Below are positions 53,782 to 63,374 of a DNA stretch of 64,000 bases, piece after piece. Position 1 is the first letter of the stretch; each line of letters begins with the position of its first letter. Under the pieces are notes generated by a model that had not been told where the DNA came from, did no database searches, and worked only from the letters and a program-made list of their open reading frames with translations. Both the position numbers and the translations under genes were made by a program. The stretch is from Advenella kashmirensis W13003 (GTDB lineage Bacteria > Pseudomonadota > Gammaproteobacteria > Burkholderiales > Burkholderiaceae_B): the NCBI RefSeq assembly GCF_000506985.1, contig NZ_KI650979.1, forward strand, positions 868,001 to 932,000, given 5' to 3'.

Positions 53782-54600
53782 ATGGATAATGAATCAGCGG
53801 GCGTGCAGGGCGTCCTGGCCAAGGGTTTGGGAATTCTGCGTTTGCTTGGCGATGCCGGACCGCAGGGGATGCGTGTTACCGATATCGCCAGGCAGCTGGA
53901 GTTGTCCCAGGCAACCGTTCACCGGTTGCTGCAAACGCTAATCGCCGAAGGATTTGTACAGCAGAGAACGGGGAGCAAATTCTATGCACTTACCCTCGAA
54001 CTGTTTTCCCTGGTCGCCCGTTCACATCATCAGGCCTCATCGTTGCGCAACATTTGCCGCAGTTCGATTCTGAAAATTGTCGGATCGTTGCAGGACTCCG
54101 CTTTTGTCCTGCTACGCGACCGCTATGATGTGGTCTGCATCGATAAAATGGAAGGCAGTTACATTACGCAGTCACTGACCGGCGGCATCGGCGGGCGCAT
54201 TCCCATCGGGCTGGGCCAGGGCAGCATTGCCATACTGGCGGCTTTACCCGAAAGCGAACAGAACGCCATATTGGCATTCAATATCCCGCGGTTCTATCAG
54301 GAAGAGGGAATCGACGAGCCCTTCCTGCGGGCCAGAATCAGGCAAACGCAGGAAGACGGCTACGTACTCAATATCGGCCCCGGCAGGCTGACAGGCATTG
54401 GCGGTATTGCCGTTGCCTTCACCGACACGACAGGCTATCCGGTAGGCGCAATTGGGCTGAGCGTTTTGACTGAACGGCTCACGCCGGAGCGACTGCCTTT
54501 TATCGTTGATATTCTGAAGCGCGAGGCGGCGGCCATCAGTGCCAGCCTGAATCCGTTTGATCCGGCGCTGGGCAGCCCGCATATGGCACTGTCCAATTGA
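53782..54600 (+). CDS. IclR-family transcriptional regulator
   Basis: 272 aa. The N-terminal winged helix has GLGILRLL, VTDIARQLELSQATVHRLLQTL (recognition helix ~38-52) and FVQQRTGSKFYALT. The C-terminal ligand domain has GGRIPIGLGQGSIAIL, GYVLNIGPGRLTGIGGIAVAF and VGAIGLSVL. It is divergent from the Pot-like/flavoenzyme operon and therefore likely controls it, with the imported compound or its product as effector (inference). Confidence 0.93.
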   Translation: MDNESAGVQGVLAKGLGILRLLGDAGPQGMRVTDIARQLELSQATVHRLLQTLIAEGFVQQRTGSKFYALTLELFSLVARSHHQASSLRNICRSSILKIVGSLQDSAFVLLRDRYDVVCIDKMEGSYITQSLTGGIGGRIPIGLGQGSIAILAALPESEQNAILAFNIPRFYQEEGIDEPFLRARIRQTQEDGYVLNIGPGRLTGIGGIAVAFTDTTGYPVGAIGLSVLTERLTPERLPFIVDILKREAAAISASLNPFDPALGSPHMALSN

Positions 54601-54607
54601 TCTCGAT

Positions 54608-55921
54608 CTAACGCTCTGCGCTGGCTTTAAGGCCCTGATAGAAAATGGCACTTTTGACGCCCAGCGCGCGCAAGGGTTCCGGCGGCAACCACGAGGGTCC
54701 ACCCAGCGCCAGTACAGCGTCCAGTTCGGCGGAGCGCTGGTTCAGCATCAAGTCGGCCAGCAGCCTGCCATTGACAGTGCCGCGCAGCACGCCGGAACCA
54801 TTGCAGCCCAGCGAACCGTAAATGCCTTCGGCAAGCTTGCCAAAGAAGATTCCGCCATTGCGCGTGAGCGCCGTAGTTCCGCCCCAGACGAATTCGAACT
54901 CATGCGATTTCATCTGTGGAAAGCGACGTTTGTAATAGTGCGTGAGCATGCGGGTGTAGGCGGATACGCTCTGCTCTGCTTCGTAGGAATAGGCGCTGCG
55001 CACCATGAACCGGTTACCAGACACCTTGCGAAGCGTGGTCCCAAGCCGGTGTGCGGGCAATACGCCCCACTGCCTTGCCGGCCCCAGCTCAGCAGCCTGC
55101 TCGTCGGATAGCGCTGGAGTGAGACCCGCGTAGGTGTAGATCGCAATCAGCCGGTCTTTCAGAAAGCCCAGTTTGCGGGCGAATGCATTATTGGCAATCA
55201 CCACCTGCCCCGCCGAAAAATCCCCTTTGCTGGTGGCAACGATAAAGTGCCCCGGGGAACCCGAAATACGTTGGGCAAACGTTTCTTCCAGCAGCGTGAC
55301 GTTTTCCGACAGCGTATCTGCCAGCCCTCGATGCATCGCTGCCGGCTGGACAAAGACATTATTGCGCGTGTAATAACCAAAGGTGTAGTAGCGGGTGCCC
55401 AAGCGCTGCTGCAACTGATCCTGCCCCAGTACTTCGCTGTCGATACCCAGGCGGGTGTTTTTTTCGATTCCTGCCCGCAATGCTGCCTTGCCTGCCGGCG
55501 TGGCTGCCGCGTTGTATTTACCGCTGCCCTCGTCCCAATCGCATTCGATCCGGTTCTGCTGCAACGTGCCCTTGAGCCATTGCAGACCCTGTTCGTACAC
55601 ACCGATCTGCGAAAGACCCAACAGATCGTCCTGCGCCGGATCCTTGACAATGCCAGAACGGGGAAACGTTGACATGAAGCCCGAGTTCCGGCTGGAAGAC
55701 CCTTCGCCAATAACGCTGCCTTCCAGAATGAGGACAGTCTTTTCCGGCGCCAGCTCGGCCAATCGGCGCGCAGCCGACAGCCCGGTGAAGCCGGCACCGA
55801 TGACGATGTAATCAAAAGCGCGCACGCCTTGAGGCTCGGTCATGGCGGTGCGCGCAGGCAGCAGTGCATTCCAGCCCGAACGGCTGCTGTAATAAGGCAA
55901 AAAGGGAGTTTTCAGAGACAT
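54608..55921 (-). CDS. FAD-dependent oxidoreductase (PuuB/DAO family)
   Basis: A ~437-aa flavoprotein. The FAD fold is YIVIGAGFTGLSAARRLAEL (~residues 35-54), followed by GEGSSSRNSGFM, a segment shared with gamma-glutamylputrescine oxidases and related amine oxidases. The C terminus has LGCNGSGVLRGTVNGRLLAD as the flavin-contact region. An ATG at 55921 (AAGG nearby) is chosen over GTG 55933. It converges on iclR with 7 nt between stops. It may oxidise a related amine; a link to the neighbouring operon is only suggested by proximity. Confidence 0.88.
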   Translation of the reverse strand: MSLKTPFLPYYSSRSGWNALLPARTAMTEPQGVRAFDYIVIGAGFTGLSAARRLAELAPEKTVLILEGSVIGEGSSSRNSGFMSTFPRSGIVKDPAQDDLLGLSQIGVYEQGLQWLKGTLQQNRIECDWDEGSGKYNAAATPAGKAALRAGIEKNTRLGIDSEVLGQDQLQQRLGTRYYTFGYYTRNNVFVQPAAMHRGLADTLSENVTLLEETFAQRISGSPGHFIVATSKGDFSAGQVVIANNAFARKLGFLKDRLIAIYTYAGLTPALSDEQAAELGPARQWGVLPAHRLGTTLRKVSGNRFMVRSAYSYEAEQSVSAYTRMLTHYYKRRFPQMKSHEFEFVWGGTTALTRNGGIFFGKLAEGIYGSLGCNGSGVLRGTVNGRLLADLMLNQRSAELDAVLALGGPSWLPPEPLRALGVKSAIFYQGLKASAER

Positions 55922-56045
55922 CGGCCTTGGCACAAAAGGGACAACAAGCCATCCATCATAAAAGGCCGGCGATAATTTTCAATGGTTTTGTTCGCGCAGA
56001 AGGGAATTGACGGGGAATGTGTAATGTATCTGCAACATGCTGAAC

Positions 56046-56507
56046 TTATTTGACGGCGATATGCACAGCCACTTCGATCGCCGTCTCGACGCGCCCCCTG
56101 TATACCTCGAAGTCGCAGGTGTAGGCGCGCGCAAACTGCGTATCATCACGCTTGAAATAATCCCAGATATCCAGCCACACACGGATGACTGTTTCGGGCA
56201 TTTTCCCCTTGGCGGTAAAGACCAGATAATTACCCTCCGGCACCGTGACTTCGACCAGGTCAAGGGTGCATTTTTCCGGTTTCTGGTCGGCACCTGCAGT
56301 CACTGTGTAGGCACCGTCCTGATCCGACTCGTATCCGGCATACACGCCGTAGACAGCCGCCTCGGGCGGCAGTTCGGGCACCAGTTCCGTATGCACGTCA
56401 TGCCACAGCAGGGGCAGCCGGGCGGTCTTCAGTGTCTGTTCGTCTGCGTTACAGGTGCGGGTCTGGAGACCGAAGATCTGAAACGAAGGCAGGTGGATGG
56501 TTTGCAT
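56046..56507 (-). CDS. GyrI-like effector-binding domain protein
   Basis: 153-aa stand-alone GyrI-like/AraC-effector-binding domain. The signature includes AVYGVYAGYESDQDGAYTV, VPEGNYLVF and VWLDIWDYFKRDD, and ends in a FEVYRG strand. Such proteins bind small amphipathic ligands or gyrase; there is no DNA-binding domain here. ATG at 56507 has AAAGG 5 nt upstream; a TTG 15 nt earlier is less likely. Confidence 0.85.
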   Translation of the reverse strand: MQTIHLPSFQIFGLQTRTCNADEQTLKTARLPLLWHDVHTELVPELPPEAAVYGVYAGYESDQDGAYTVTAGADQKPEKCTLDLVEVTVPEGNYLVFTAKGKMPETVIRVWLDIWDYFKRDDTQFARAYTCDFEVYRGRVETAIEVAVHIAVK

Positions 56508-56560
56508 GGGCGCCTTTTGCAATGCCCTGCAACATCTGCGGGGCAGAATGGGGTTTCAGT

Positions 56561-56749
56561 TTATACCTGTCGCGACGCGGCGATTTTCTTGTCGGTATTG
56601 TACTGGCTCAGTGCATAGACGGCCCATAGCGCAGCGGGCAGCCAGCCGATCAGGGTGATTTGCAAGATGAGGCAGATGATGCCGGCGATGGGGCGGCCGA
56701 TCGTGAAAAAGACGACAAAGGGCAGAAAAATAGCCAGTAAGAGTCTCAT
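56561..56749 (-). CDS. Pmp3/YqaE-family small membrane protein
   Basis: 62 aa with two hydrophobic helices (LLLAIFLPFVVFFTIG and IAGIICLILQITLIGWLPAALWAVYAL) joined by a short RP turn. This is the standard plan of YqaE/Pmp3 stress-related membrane peptides. The C-terminal tail is polar. It stands between a GyrI-like gene and a divergent DUF924 gene. Confidence 0.9.
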   Translation of the reverse strand: MRLLLAIFLPFVVFFTIGRPIAGIICLILQITLIGWLPAALWAVYALSQYNTDKKIAASRQV

Positions 56750-56858
56750 TAGAAATTCCGTAATACGATGCAGTTACTATGGGGGCGATTCATGATGGCA
56801 GATGGTGCCAAATCACGTAATATCAAGGCTGTTTATTATATGGAAAAAAGGATCGCAC

Positions 56859-57398
56859 ATGTCACCACAGGATATTCTGGACTTCTGGTTTGAGCAAACG
56901 CCCCCCGAAAACTGGTTTGTCAACGATTCCCAGTTTGACGCAACGATCCGCGAGCGCTTCACTGAGGTGTGGCAGCAGGCGGCGCGCGCCGAACTCAGTG
57001 GCTGGCGTGGCACAATACGGGGTCGCCTTGCCGAGATTATTGTGCTTGATCAGTTCTCGCGCAATATCGGACGCGGCACGCCCGTCGCTTTTGCGCAGGA
57101 CTCCATGGCGCTGGTGCTGTCCCAAGAGGCCTCGCGTACGTCTGAATTTGCCGAGCTGACGCAGCAGGAGAACAATTTTCTGCTGATGCCCATGATGCAT
57201 TCGGAATCGACGGTGATTCACCAGGCAGCCGAGTGTCTGTTCCGCAAATATGGGTCTACGGAATCGTACCAATTTGAACTCAAGCACAAGGCCATTATTG
57301 ATGCGTTCGGGCGTTATCCGCATCGCAATGAGATTCTGGGCCGCGAGTCTACCCCGGAAGAATTGGCCTTCCTGAAAGAGCCAGGTTCATCGTTCTGA
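56859..57398 (+). CDS. DUF924 family protein
   Basis: 179-aa cytoplasmic alpha-helical protein of the DUF924 family, with ILDFWFEQTPPENWF at the N terminus, then IIVLDQFSRNIGRGTPVAFAQD and FLLMPMMHSES. These motifs place it in a family distantly like TPR proteins; the reaction is unknown. ATG at 56859 is preceded by AAGGA (56848-56852). A longer frame back to 56802 is not needed. Confidence 0.9.
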   Translation: MSPQDILDFWFEQTPPENWFVNDSQFDATIRERFTEVWQQAARAELSGWRGTIRGRLAEIIVLDQFSRNIGRGTPVAFAQDSMALVLSQEASRTSEFAELTQQENNFLLMPMMHSESTVIHQAAECLFRKYGSTESYQFELKHKAIIDAFGRYPHRNEILGRESTPEELAFLKEPGSSF

Positions 57399-57719
57399 CG
57401 CATCTGCCGGTCGGCTGGCGCTGGCACAGGTTATGGCCTGTGGCCCCTGGCCGGCGCGCACTGCCACCACGCGCAAGCCCACCCCAGCCTGACTGCTGAC
57501 TGAAAATTCCGACATTCCGCAACGGATTCGGGACATTCCAGGGGTTCTTTTCAAGAAAAGATTTGACCTTGATTTGCCGTGTGATTATTATTGTTTGACC
57601 AAGCAATTATTGCATATCCAATAAATAGATATTGAAATACCAGCGTTTGCTGGCAGCGGGCGGGATTTACGTTCCCGCCTGTCCCCTATTCTTTGGCTGA
57701 TCTTCACGGTTTATCTTCC
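57399..57719. other. Intergenic region upstream of the efflux pair
   Basis: About 320 bp. The first part holds a small hairpin (CACAGG/CCTGTG, 57429-57446 approx.) that may end the DUF924 transcript. The second holds a good sigma-70 promoter (see separate entry) and, downstream of it, an ATATC/GATAT inverted pair at 57614-57632 that could be an operator. No gene is supported. Confidence 0.5.
57563..57591 (+). promoter_or_regulatory. Candidate sigma-70 promoter for emrAB
   Basis: TTGACC (57563-57568), a 17-bp spacer and TATTAT (57586-57591). Both hexamers match the consensus at five of six positions with ideal spacing. It lies about 130 nt upstream of the HlyD-family gene. Confidence 0.6.
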
Positions 57720-59099
57720 ATGAGTTCCAATTCAAATACACCGGCCGCCGCTCCCGACGCGCCGTCTGCTGCTCCCGTTTCTCCCGTCGCAACGTCAAAA
57801 GGCAAGCAGCCCAAAAAACCTGCCGCCAACGGCAAACGCGGCAAACTGTTCAAACTGCTGTTTCTGGTTGTTGTGGTTGTCGCTGTTATTGCAGGTGTGA
57901 TGTATTACCTGAACGGTCGCTGGTACGAGAGTACCGACGATGCGTATGTGCAAGGCAATATTATTCAGATTACGCCCCAGGTGGGCGGTACGGTCGTGGG
58001 CATTTTTGCTGATGATGGCGATTTTGTGCATGCCGGCGATACGTTGATCCGCCTGGATCCGACCGAGGCGGAAGTAGCACTGAACGAAGCCAAGGCATCC
58101 CTGGCCAAGACGGTACGCGAAGTACGCAGCCTGTACAGCCAGGCCAGCGGCGCCAAGGCCACGTCGGGCGCACAGCAGGCGATGGTGCAGGCGCAGGAAT
58201 CGGCCGTCAGGGGTGCCAAAACCGCACTTGACCAGGCGCGCGCCGATTACGGACGCAGACAGAAGCTGGTGAAATCCGGTGCGATTTCCCAGGAAGAAAG
58301 CGCCCACTCAAAAGACGTATTGCAGCAGGCGCAAAGCCAGTATCAGGCGGCGCTCAGCCAGCTTGAAGCGACGCGCAGCCAGTTCACGGCGTCGCAACAG
58401 ACCGCCGAGGTCAGCAATGCGCTGGTGTCGGGTACCCTGATCAATCAGCATCCCGATATTCTGGTGGCCGAATCCAAGCTGAAAGCCGCCTATCTGACGT
58501 TTGTACGCAGCACCATTACCGCACCGGCAGATGGCTACGTGGCCAAGCGCGCCGCGCAGGTGGGTCAGCGCGTCGCTGCCGGCAGCGCCATGATGGCCGT
58601 GGTGCCGTTGAACAATGTCTGGATCTATGCCAATTTCAAGGAAACCCAGCTCAAGGACATGCGTATCGGACAGCCCGTGGCGATTACATCTGATTTGTAT
58701 GGCGACGATGTGGTGTATGACGGCGTCATTACCAGCCTGGGGATCGGCACAGGCAGCGCTTTTGCCCTGCTGCCCGCCCAGAATGCCACCGGCAACTGGA
58801 TCAAAATTGTGCAGCGGATCCCGGTTCGGGTGGAGTTTTCCAAACCGGAGCAACTGCAGAAGCACCCGCTGCGCATCGGCATGTCCATGTTTGTTGAAAC
58901 CGATCTGCATAATACGGATGGTCCCGTACTGGCCCAGGGGGTCAATCCCAACAGCAAACTGTTGACAACAATTTACGATCAGCAGGTGGCCGAGGCCGAC
59001 AAACTGATTGCCGATATCGTGCAGCAAAACCTGGCTGCCGACGAAACGGACAACGTGAACAAGGCCCCGACGGACCCCGATAGCAAAGCAAATGAGTAA
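57720..59099 (+). CDS. emrA: EmrA/HlyD-family membrane-fusion protein
   Basis: 459-aa periplasmic adaptor of a tripartite efflux pump. It has a Pro/Ala-rich cytoplasmic leader, one transmembrane helix (LLFLVVVVVAVIAGVMYYL), then YESTDDAYVQGNIIQITPQV (the EmrA-type biotinyl-lipoyl start), a coiled-coil hairpin (residues ~125-245) and a beta-barrel with VWIYANFKETQL. ATG at 57720 is preferred over TTG at 57693. Its last codons overlap the exporter gene by 8 nt. The emr name is by family; the drug range is unknown. Confidence 0.9.
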   Translation: MSSNSNTPAAAPDAPSAAPVSPVATSKGKQPKKPAANGKRGKLFKLLFLVVVVVAVIAGVMYYLNGRWYESTDDAYVQGNIIQITPQVGGTVVGIFADDGDFVHAGDTLIRLDPTEAEVALNEAKASLAKTVREVRSLYSQASGAKATSGAQQAMVQAQESAVRGAKTALDQARADYGRRQKLVKSGAISQEESAHSKDVLQQAQSQYQAALSQLEATRSQFTASQQTAEVSNALVSGTLINQHPDILVAESKLKAAYLTFVRSTITAPADGYVAKRAAQVGQRVAAGSAMMAVVPLNNVWIYANFKETQLKDMRIGQPVAITSDLYGDDVVYDGVITSLGIGTGSAFALLPAQNATGNWIKIVQRIPVRVEFSKPEQLQKHPLRIGMSMFVETDLHNTDGPVLAQGVNPNSKLLTTIYDQQVAEADKLIADIVQQNLAADETDNVNKAPTDPDSKANE

Positions 59100-60657
59100 C
59101 GAGAAAGCCAAGGCCGGCCCTCCAGGGACGCCGGCACAGCCGTTTGCTCCCGCCAGCCTGTGGCTGACGACGCTGGGTCTGTGTCTGGCGACTTTTATGC
59201 AGGTGCTGGACACCACCATTGCCAACGTATCGCTGCCGACCATTGCCGGTAACCTGGGGGTCAGCTCGTCCCAGAGTACCTGGATTATTACGTCCTTTGC
59301 TGTCAGCAACGCGATTACCCTGCCGCTCACGGGCTTTCTGAGCCGCCGATTCGGTGAAGTGCGTCTTTTCAATATCTGCACCGTGCTGTTCGTGATTACG
59401 TCGTTTCTTTGCGGCATATCATCGAATATGACGGAACTGATTATTTTCCGGGCGCTGCAGGGTGCGGTGGCCGGTCCCATGTACCCCATTACCCAGAGTC
59501 TGCTGATTTCCATTTATCCCGCTGCCCGGCGCGGCATGGCGTTGGCGATTCTGGCCATGGTAACGGTGGTCGCGCCGGTTGCCGGTCCGATCCTGGGCGG
59601 GTGGATTACCAGCAGCTACTCCTGGGAATGGATTTTCTTTATCAATATTCCGGTCGGGTTGCTGGCCAGTTTCATTGTGTTTGTGCAGATGCGAGCACGT
59701 CCTGTCACGACGGTCAAGTCTGGCGTGGATTATATGGGCCTGATCCTGCTGATCATAGCCGTAGGTTCGCTGCAAGTAGTGCTGGACCTGGGCAATGAAA
59801 AAGACTGGTTCGGATCAAGCTTTATCGTGGTGTTGACCATTGTGGCCGTGATCGGCACGATTGCCTTTCTGATCTGGGAGCTGACCCATCCGGATCCGAT
59901 CGTGAATCTGACGCTGTTCCGGCATCGCAATTTTGCTTTTGGTACGATCGCACTGATTTTCGGCTATTCCGCCTTCTTTGCCATTGGGCTGCTGATTCCC
60001 TTGTGGCTGCAGCGCACGCTGAATTATGACTCGATGTGGTCGGGCATTGTGTCTGCGCCTATCGGCATTCTGCCGGTGTTTCTGGCGCCGATTGTAGGCA
60101 AATATGCCAATCGTGTTGATCTGCGGATACTGGCGTCGCTGTCGTTCGTGGTGATGTCGTTCACGTCGTTCTGGCGTTCTGATTTTACGACAGACCTGGA
60201 TTACATGCATATCGCCATGACGCAGCTGGTGCTCGGACTGGGTGTGGCTTTCTTCTTCATGCCGGTGCTGACGATTCTGCTGTCCGATCTACGCTCTGAC
60301 GAGATTGCCGCCGGGTCTGGCCTGGCGGCGTTCCTGCGGGTGCTGGGAGGCAGTTTTTCTGCATCGATTACGACGTTTTTATGGGACCATCGCACGGTCA
60401 TTCACCATGCGCAGTTGAGTGAAAATATCAATATCTATAATCCCACCGCCGTGGAAGCGCTCAAACAATACGGCGATACGACGGAAATTGCCGCCTACAA
60501 TATCAACAATCTGATTAATCAGCAGGCCCTGCAGATCTCGTTCAACGAGGTTTTCTGGGGCCTGGGATGGCTGTTTGTGTTGCTGGTAGGACTGGTGTGG
60601 CTGACCCGGCCGCCGTTCATGGCCAAGCCGGGGGCGCCACCATCTGGGGGACATTAG
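59092..60657 (+). CDS. emrB: DHA2-family (EmrB-like) MFS drug exporter
   Basis: 521 aa with fourteen predicted transmembrane helices. It has LDTTIANVSLPTIAGNLG (motif with D-T-T-I-A-N-V), LPLTGFLSRRFGEVRLF (MFS motif A) and PVAGPILGGWITSSYSWEWIFFIN (motif C). All are standard for EmrB-type proton antiporters. It is translationally coupled to the emrA-like gene by an 8-nt overlap and ends at a strong hairpin terminator. Confidence 0.95.
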   Translation: MSNEKAKAGPPGTPAQPFAPASLWLTTLGLCLATFMQVLDTTIANVSLPTIAGNLGVSSSQSTWIITSFAVSNAITLPLTGFLSRRFGEVRLFNICTVLFVITSFLCGISSNMTELIIFRALQGAVAGPMYPITQSLLISIYPAARRGMALAILAMVTVVAPVAGPILGGWITSSYSWEWIFFINIPVGLLASFIVFVQMRARPVTTVKSGVDYMGLILLIIAVGSLQVVLDLGNEKDWFGSSFIVVLTIVAVIGTIAFLIWELTHPDPIVNLTLFRHRNFAFGTIALIFGYSAFFAIGLLIPLWLQRTLNYDSMWSGIVSAPIGILPVFLAPIVGKYANRVDLRILASLSFVVMSFTSFWRSDFTTDLDYMHIAMTQLVLGLGVAFFFMPVLTILLSDLRSDEIAAGSGLAAFLRVLGGSFSASITTFLWDHRTVIHHAQLSENINIYNPTAVEALKQYGDTTEIAAYNINNLINQQALQISFNEVFWGLGWLFVLLVGLVWLTRPPFMAKPGAPPSGGH

Positions 60658-60691
60658 CAGGCACGATCTGTCGTGCATTCCCATTATGCGC

Positions 60692-60718
60692 AAAAGCGAC
60701 CTTACGGTCGCTTTTTGC
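60692..60718 (+). terminator. Rho-independent terminator after emrB
   Basis: AAAAGCGACC, loop TTAC, GGTCGCTTTT, then T-rich DNA: a 10-bp perfect stem with a T-tract, 35 nt after the stop. A second small hairpin (GCACGA/TCGTGC) occupies 60661-60676. Confidence 0.9.
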
Positions 60719-60756
60719 TATTTATTACAATCTTCATTGAAGATGCAATACCCTGT

Positions 60757-61407
60757 CTATCCCATATGAATCTGTTTGCCATCCACCTTGACCAGGTCCT
60801 TGGCCGTGACCATGGTGTATTTGGAGTGCAGGCGCGCTGATTGTTCGGCCTGGTAGTCAATGGTGCCGGCGCGCAGGTGTTCGACTTCTTCGGTCATTTT
60901 GAAGGACGTGCGGCTCATGAAGGACAGGCGATCCATGATGGACTCGTAGACCTTGCCGATCAGGCGCACCATGCCGACGGTGGATTTGACTTCACGTCCG
61001 ACATATTGCATTTCATCCACAACACATTGGCCTTTTTCGGCGCTCATTTTCAGCTGGGCCGTTTTCATCTCCAGCGCGGTGCCGCCATGCAGCTGCATGT
61101 CCGCCTGGCTGCGGATATGAACCGATTGGGCCGAGATATTGAGTTCGCCCGGCACGCTAACCGTTGACTGGTTCTGCTCGGCCTGTTCGATGACGGCGAT
61201 GAGGTAGACACGTTCGCGTTCCGGACCGCTGATGAGCACGGTATCGTTTACCTGCGGCTGCAGCAGGCAGCTTGCGGCCAGGCGGCAGACCCATTCATGA
61301 CCATCGCACTCGACAACAAATTGCTGCTCCTGCTGTTCTTTGACCGTGCCGATCAGATGAACCGGATCATAAACGGGATAGGTTTTGGGCTGGGCAACTG
61401 AAGACAT
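60757..61407 (-). CDS. DUF3540 protein (T6SS-associated)
   Basis: 216 aa. The N-terminal half has a small OB-like stretch (VECDGHEWVCRLAASCLL ... NDTVLISGP). The C-terminal half is beta-helical, with repeats such as LNISAQSVHIRSQADMQL and YTMVTAKDLVKVDGKQIHMG. The layout matches DUF3540 proteins that occur in type VI secretion loci next to effector-loading genes. It may be a spike-tip or loading accessory (inference). It is 41 bp downstream of tssF on the same strand. Confidence 0.85.
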   Translation of the reverse strand: MSSVAQPKTYPVYDPVHLIGTVKEQQEQQFVVECDGHEWVCRLAASCLLQPQVNDTVLISGPERERVYLIAVIEQAEQNQSTVSVPGELNISAQSVHIRSQADMQLHGGTALEMKTAQLKMSAEKGQCVVDEMQYVGREVKSTVGMVRLIGKVYESIMDRLSFMSRTSFKMTEEVEHLRAGTIDYQAEQSARLHSKYTMVTAKDLVKVDGKQIHMG

Positions 61408-61448
61408 GTGGTTTCCTTTGACAGTTGGTCGACAACATACAGCAGCGT

Positions 61449-63374
61449 TCAGACGGCGGGCCGGGCGCCCATGCGGGGCTTCCAGCGCGCCAGCTCGCCA
61501 TGCTGCAGAGTAGAGAGCACGAGCTCGGACATCATGTTGATAGAGACGTGACGGGCAAAGAACTGCTCGAGCACGGCGCCAAATAAATACGGACTCACTC
61601 CGGAAAAGGCCCCTTCATCCACTTCCAGATGAATACGCGCCCCCCGCCCGAAAACAATGGGACCGGGTACCGGCAGACGGTGATGCACCGGTTCGACCCG
61701 GACATGCCGCACGCCATTGATTTGCCGGGCGATCGCCGGATCGGCGATATTTGCATATATTTTTAACATCTCGCGCAGGGTTTGTGCGCCTTTTTCTGTA
61801 TCCAAATCAATCAGGCTCAGATAATTGAGCCCAAGATGGCTGATCAGGTGCCAGGCATAGGCGCCCTGAGCCAGTGCGGGACGAGGCCGGGACGGGCCGC
61901 GCAGAACCCGGATGCCGCCGATGGGAGCCGAGATGCGCAGCATCAGGTCATCCTGCTGGCCCACCGGCATCAGCATGGGCAGATCACGATTGGTGCACAG
62001 CACATTCAGGCTCAGGTGACGCAGGTCTTCCGAGAATGGAGCCTGGTGCTTGTCCACAAGTGAAATAAACACTTCGCTGCCGATATAACCTGTACGCGCG
62101 CCATTGCGCGACGCGATATCGGACATCAGGCGAGGTTCGCGCCGTAAAGAGTAATAGGCACCATAGTCGTCGGTATCGCTGCCCAACGAGCCGAAAAAGG
62201 GTCTGAACTCTTTCTCGGACTGCGCGCTATCATTGGAAAAGCCCATGATACGCCCGGCGTTATAGACCTCGTAATCCAGCGGGCGTACGCGATCGACGAC
62301 CAGATGGTATTCGTGGATATTGGGCGCGATATTGATTCGATCGGCGTTTTTGGGAAACAGATTGATAACGGGCGTGCAATGCAGGGCCAGGTTCTCTGCC
62401 GTGACGTTGCCCTCCAGTTCGGGCATGTCCTTGTCGAACAGAAAAGTGAGTTCGAAGGCGCGCATCTCTTTGCCGGGCGGTGCATTTTTGCTGCGTTCGG
62501 CCACATCGGGCGGCAGTTTCAGCGCCTTCTGCATGTTGTTGACGCTGAAAAACATAAAGCGCGCCGGGAAGGCGAAATATTCCTGGATGATGCGATAGCC
62601 CTGGAAGATCCGCGACTCCGCGGGCAGCAGTGCCTGATCGGCCTCGAATCCTTCATGACGAACGTCATTGACGTTGATGCGGTTTACCCAGCTGACCGGC
62701 TTATCGACATCGTGACACAGCACCGTGATCGTGTGTCCCATGACCAGCTCCAGCAGCCGCTGCATATGGATGTCCTGGCCGTTCAGATGAAAGACCAGCT
62801 GATCCAGTTTGAAGTCATGCAGTTTGACGCCGCCCTTGATTTCCAGCCGGATCCGCAGCGAACTGCGCACCGGCTGGTTGCGATTGTTCAGGTTCATCCG
62901 CTTCAGCGGCAGGTCTGGAGGCACGCCTGAAAGCTCGGCCGAGGTCACTTCCAGCGGCCATAATGTCACCTTGTGACCCGTGGCAAAATCACAGGCCGTG
63001 GGTTCGGTTTTGGGGGTCTTGCCGCGCATGATCGTGCCTTTGGGCAGGACAAAACCTTTGGCCAGACTGCCTTCGTTCATGCTTGGTGTAATTTGCGCGA
63101 TGGCCATGGACGGCGTGGGTGCCAGGTAATTCGGATAGACCACTTCGAGCAGACGCTGGGAGAACTGCGGAAACTCTGCATCCATCTTCATATGGATGCG
63201 CGCGGTCAAAAAGCTGAAGCCTTCAAGCAGGCGCTCAACATACGGGTCAGCGACCTCGATGCCGTTCATGCCCAGGCGGCCGGCGATCTTTGGGTAATTG
63301 TCTGCAAACTCCTTGCCCATTTCCCGGATGTAGGCAAGTTCACGATTGTAATAATCAAGAAAACGCGGTTCCAT
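61449..63374 (-). CDS. tssF: Type VI secretion baseplate subunit TssF
   Basis: 641-aa baseplate wedge protein (VasA/ImpG). The start FLDYYNRELAYIREMGKEFA and then PKIAGRLGMNGIEVADPYVERLLEGFSFL are diagnostic. Further family stretches are PTPSMAIAQI and the C-terminal HVSINMMSELVLST. Length fits. The start codon overlaps the tssE stop by one nucleotide. In most T6SS loci tssG follows; here a DUF3540 gene follows instead. Confidence 0.95.
   Translation of the reverse strand: MEPRFLDYYNRELAYIREMGKEFADNYPKIAGRLGMNGIEVADPYVERLLEGFSFLTARIHMKMDAEFPQFSQRLLEVVYPNYLAPTPSMAIAQITPSMNEGSLAKGFVLPKGTIMRGKTPKTEPTACDFATGHKVTLWPLEVTSAELSGVPPDLPLKRMNLNNRNQPVRSSLRIRLEIKGGVKLHDFKLDQLVFHLNGQDIHMQRLLELVMGHTITVLCHDVDKPVSWVNRINVNDVRHEGFEADQALLPAESRIFQGYRIIQEYFAFPARFMFFSVNNMQKALKLPPDVAERSKNAPPGKEMRAFELTFLFDKDMPELEGNVTAENLALHCTPVINLFPKNADRINIAPNIHEYHLVVDRVRPLDYEVYNAGRIMGFSNDSAQSEKEFRPFFGSLGSDTDDYGAYYSLRREPRLMSDIASRNGARTGYIGSEVFISLVDKHQAPFSEDLRHLSLNVLCTNRDLPMLMPVGQQDDLMLRISAPIGGIRVLRGPSRPRPALAQGAYAWHLISHLGLNYLSLIDLDTEKGAQTLREMLKIYANIADPAIARQINGVRHVRVEPVHHRLPVPGPIVFGRGARIHLEVDEGAFSGVSPYLFGAVLEQFFARHVSINMMSELVLSTLQHGELARWKPRMGARPAV

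Noticed and set aside
58308-59513. 401-codon minus-strand open frame across emrA/emrB
   Set aside because: Antisense to two well-defined genes and without recognisable domains.
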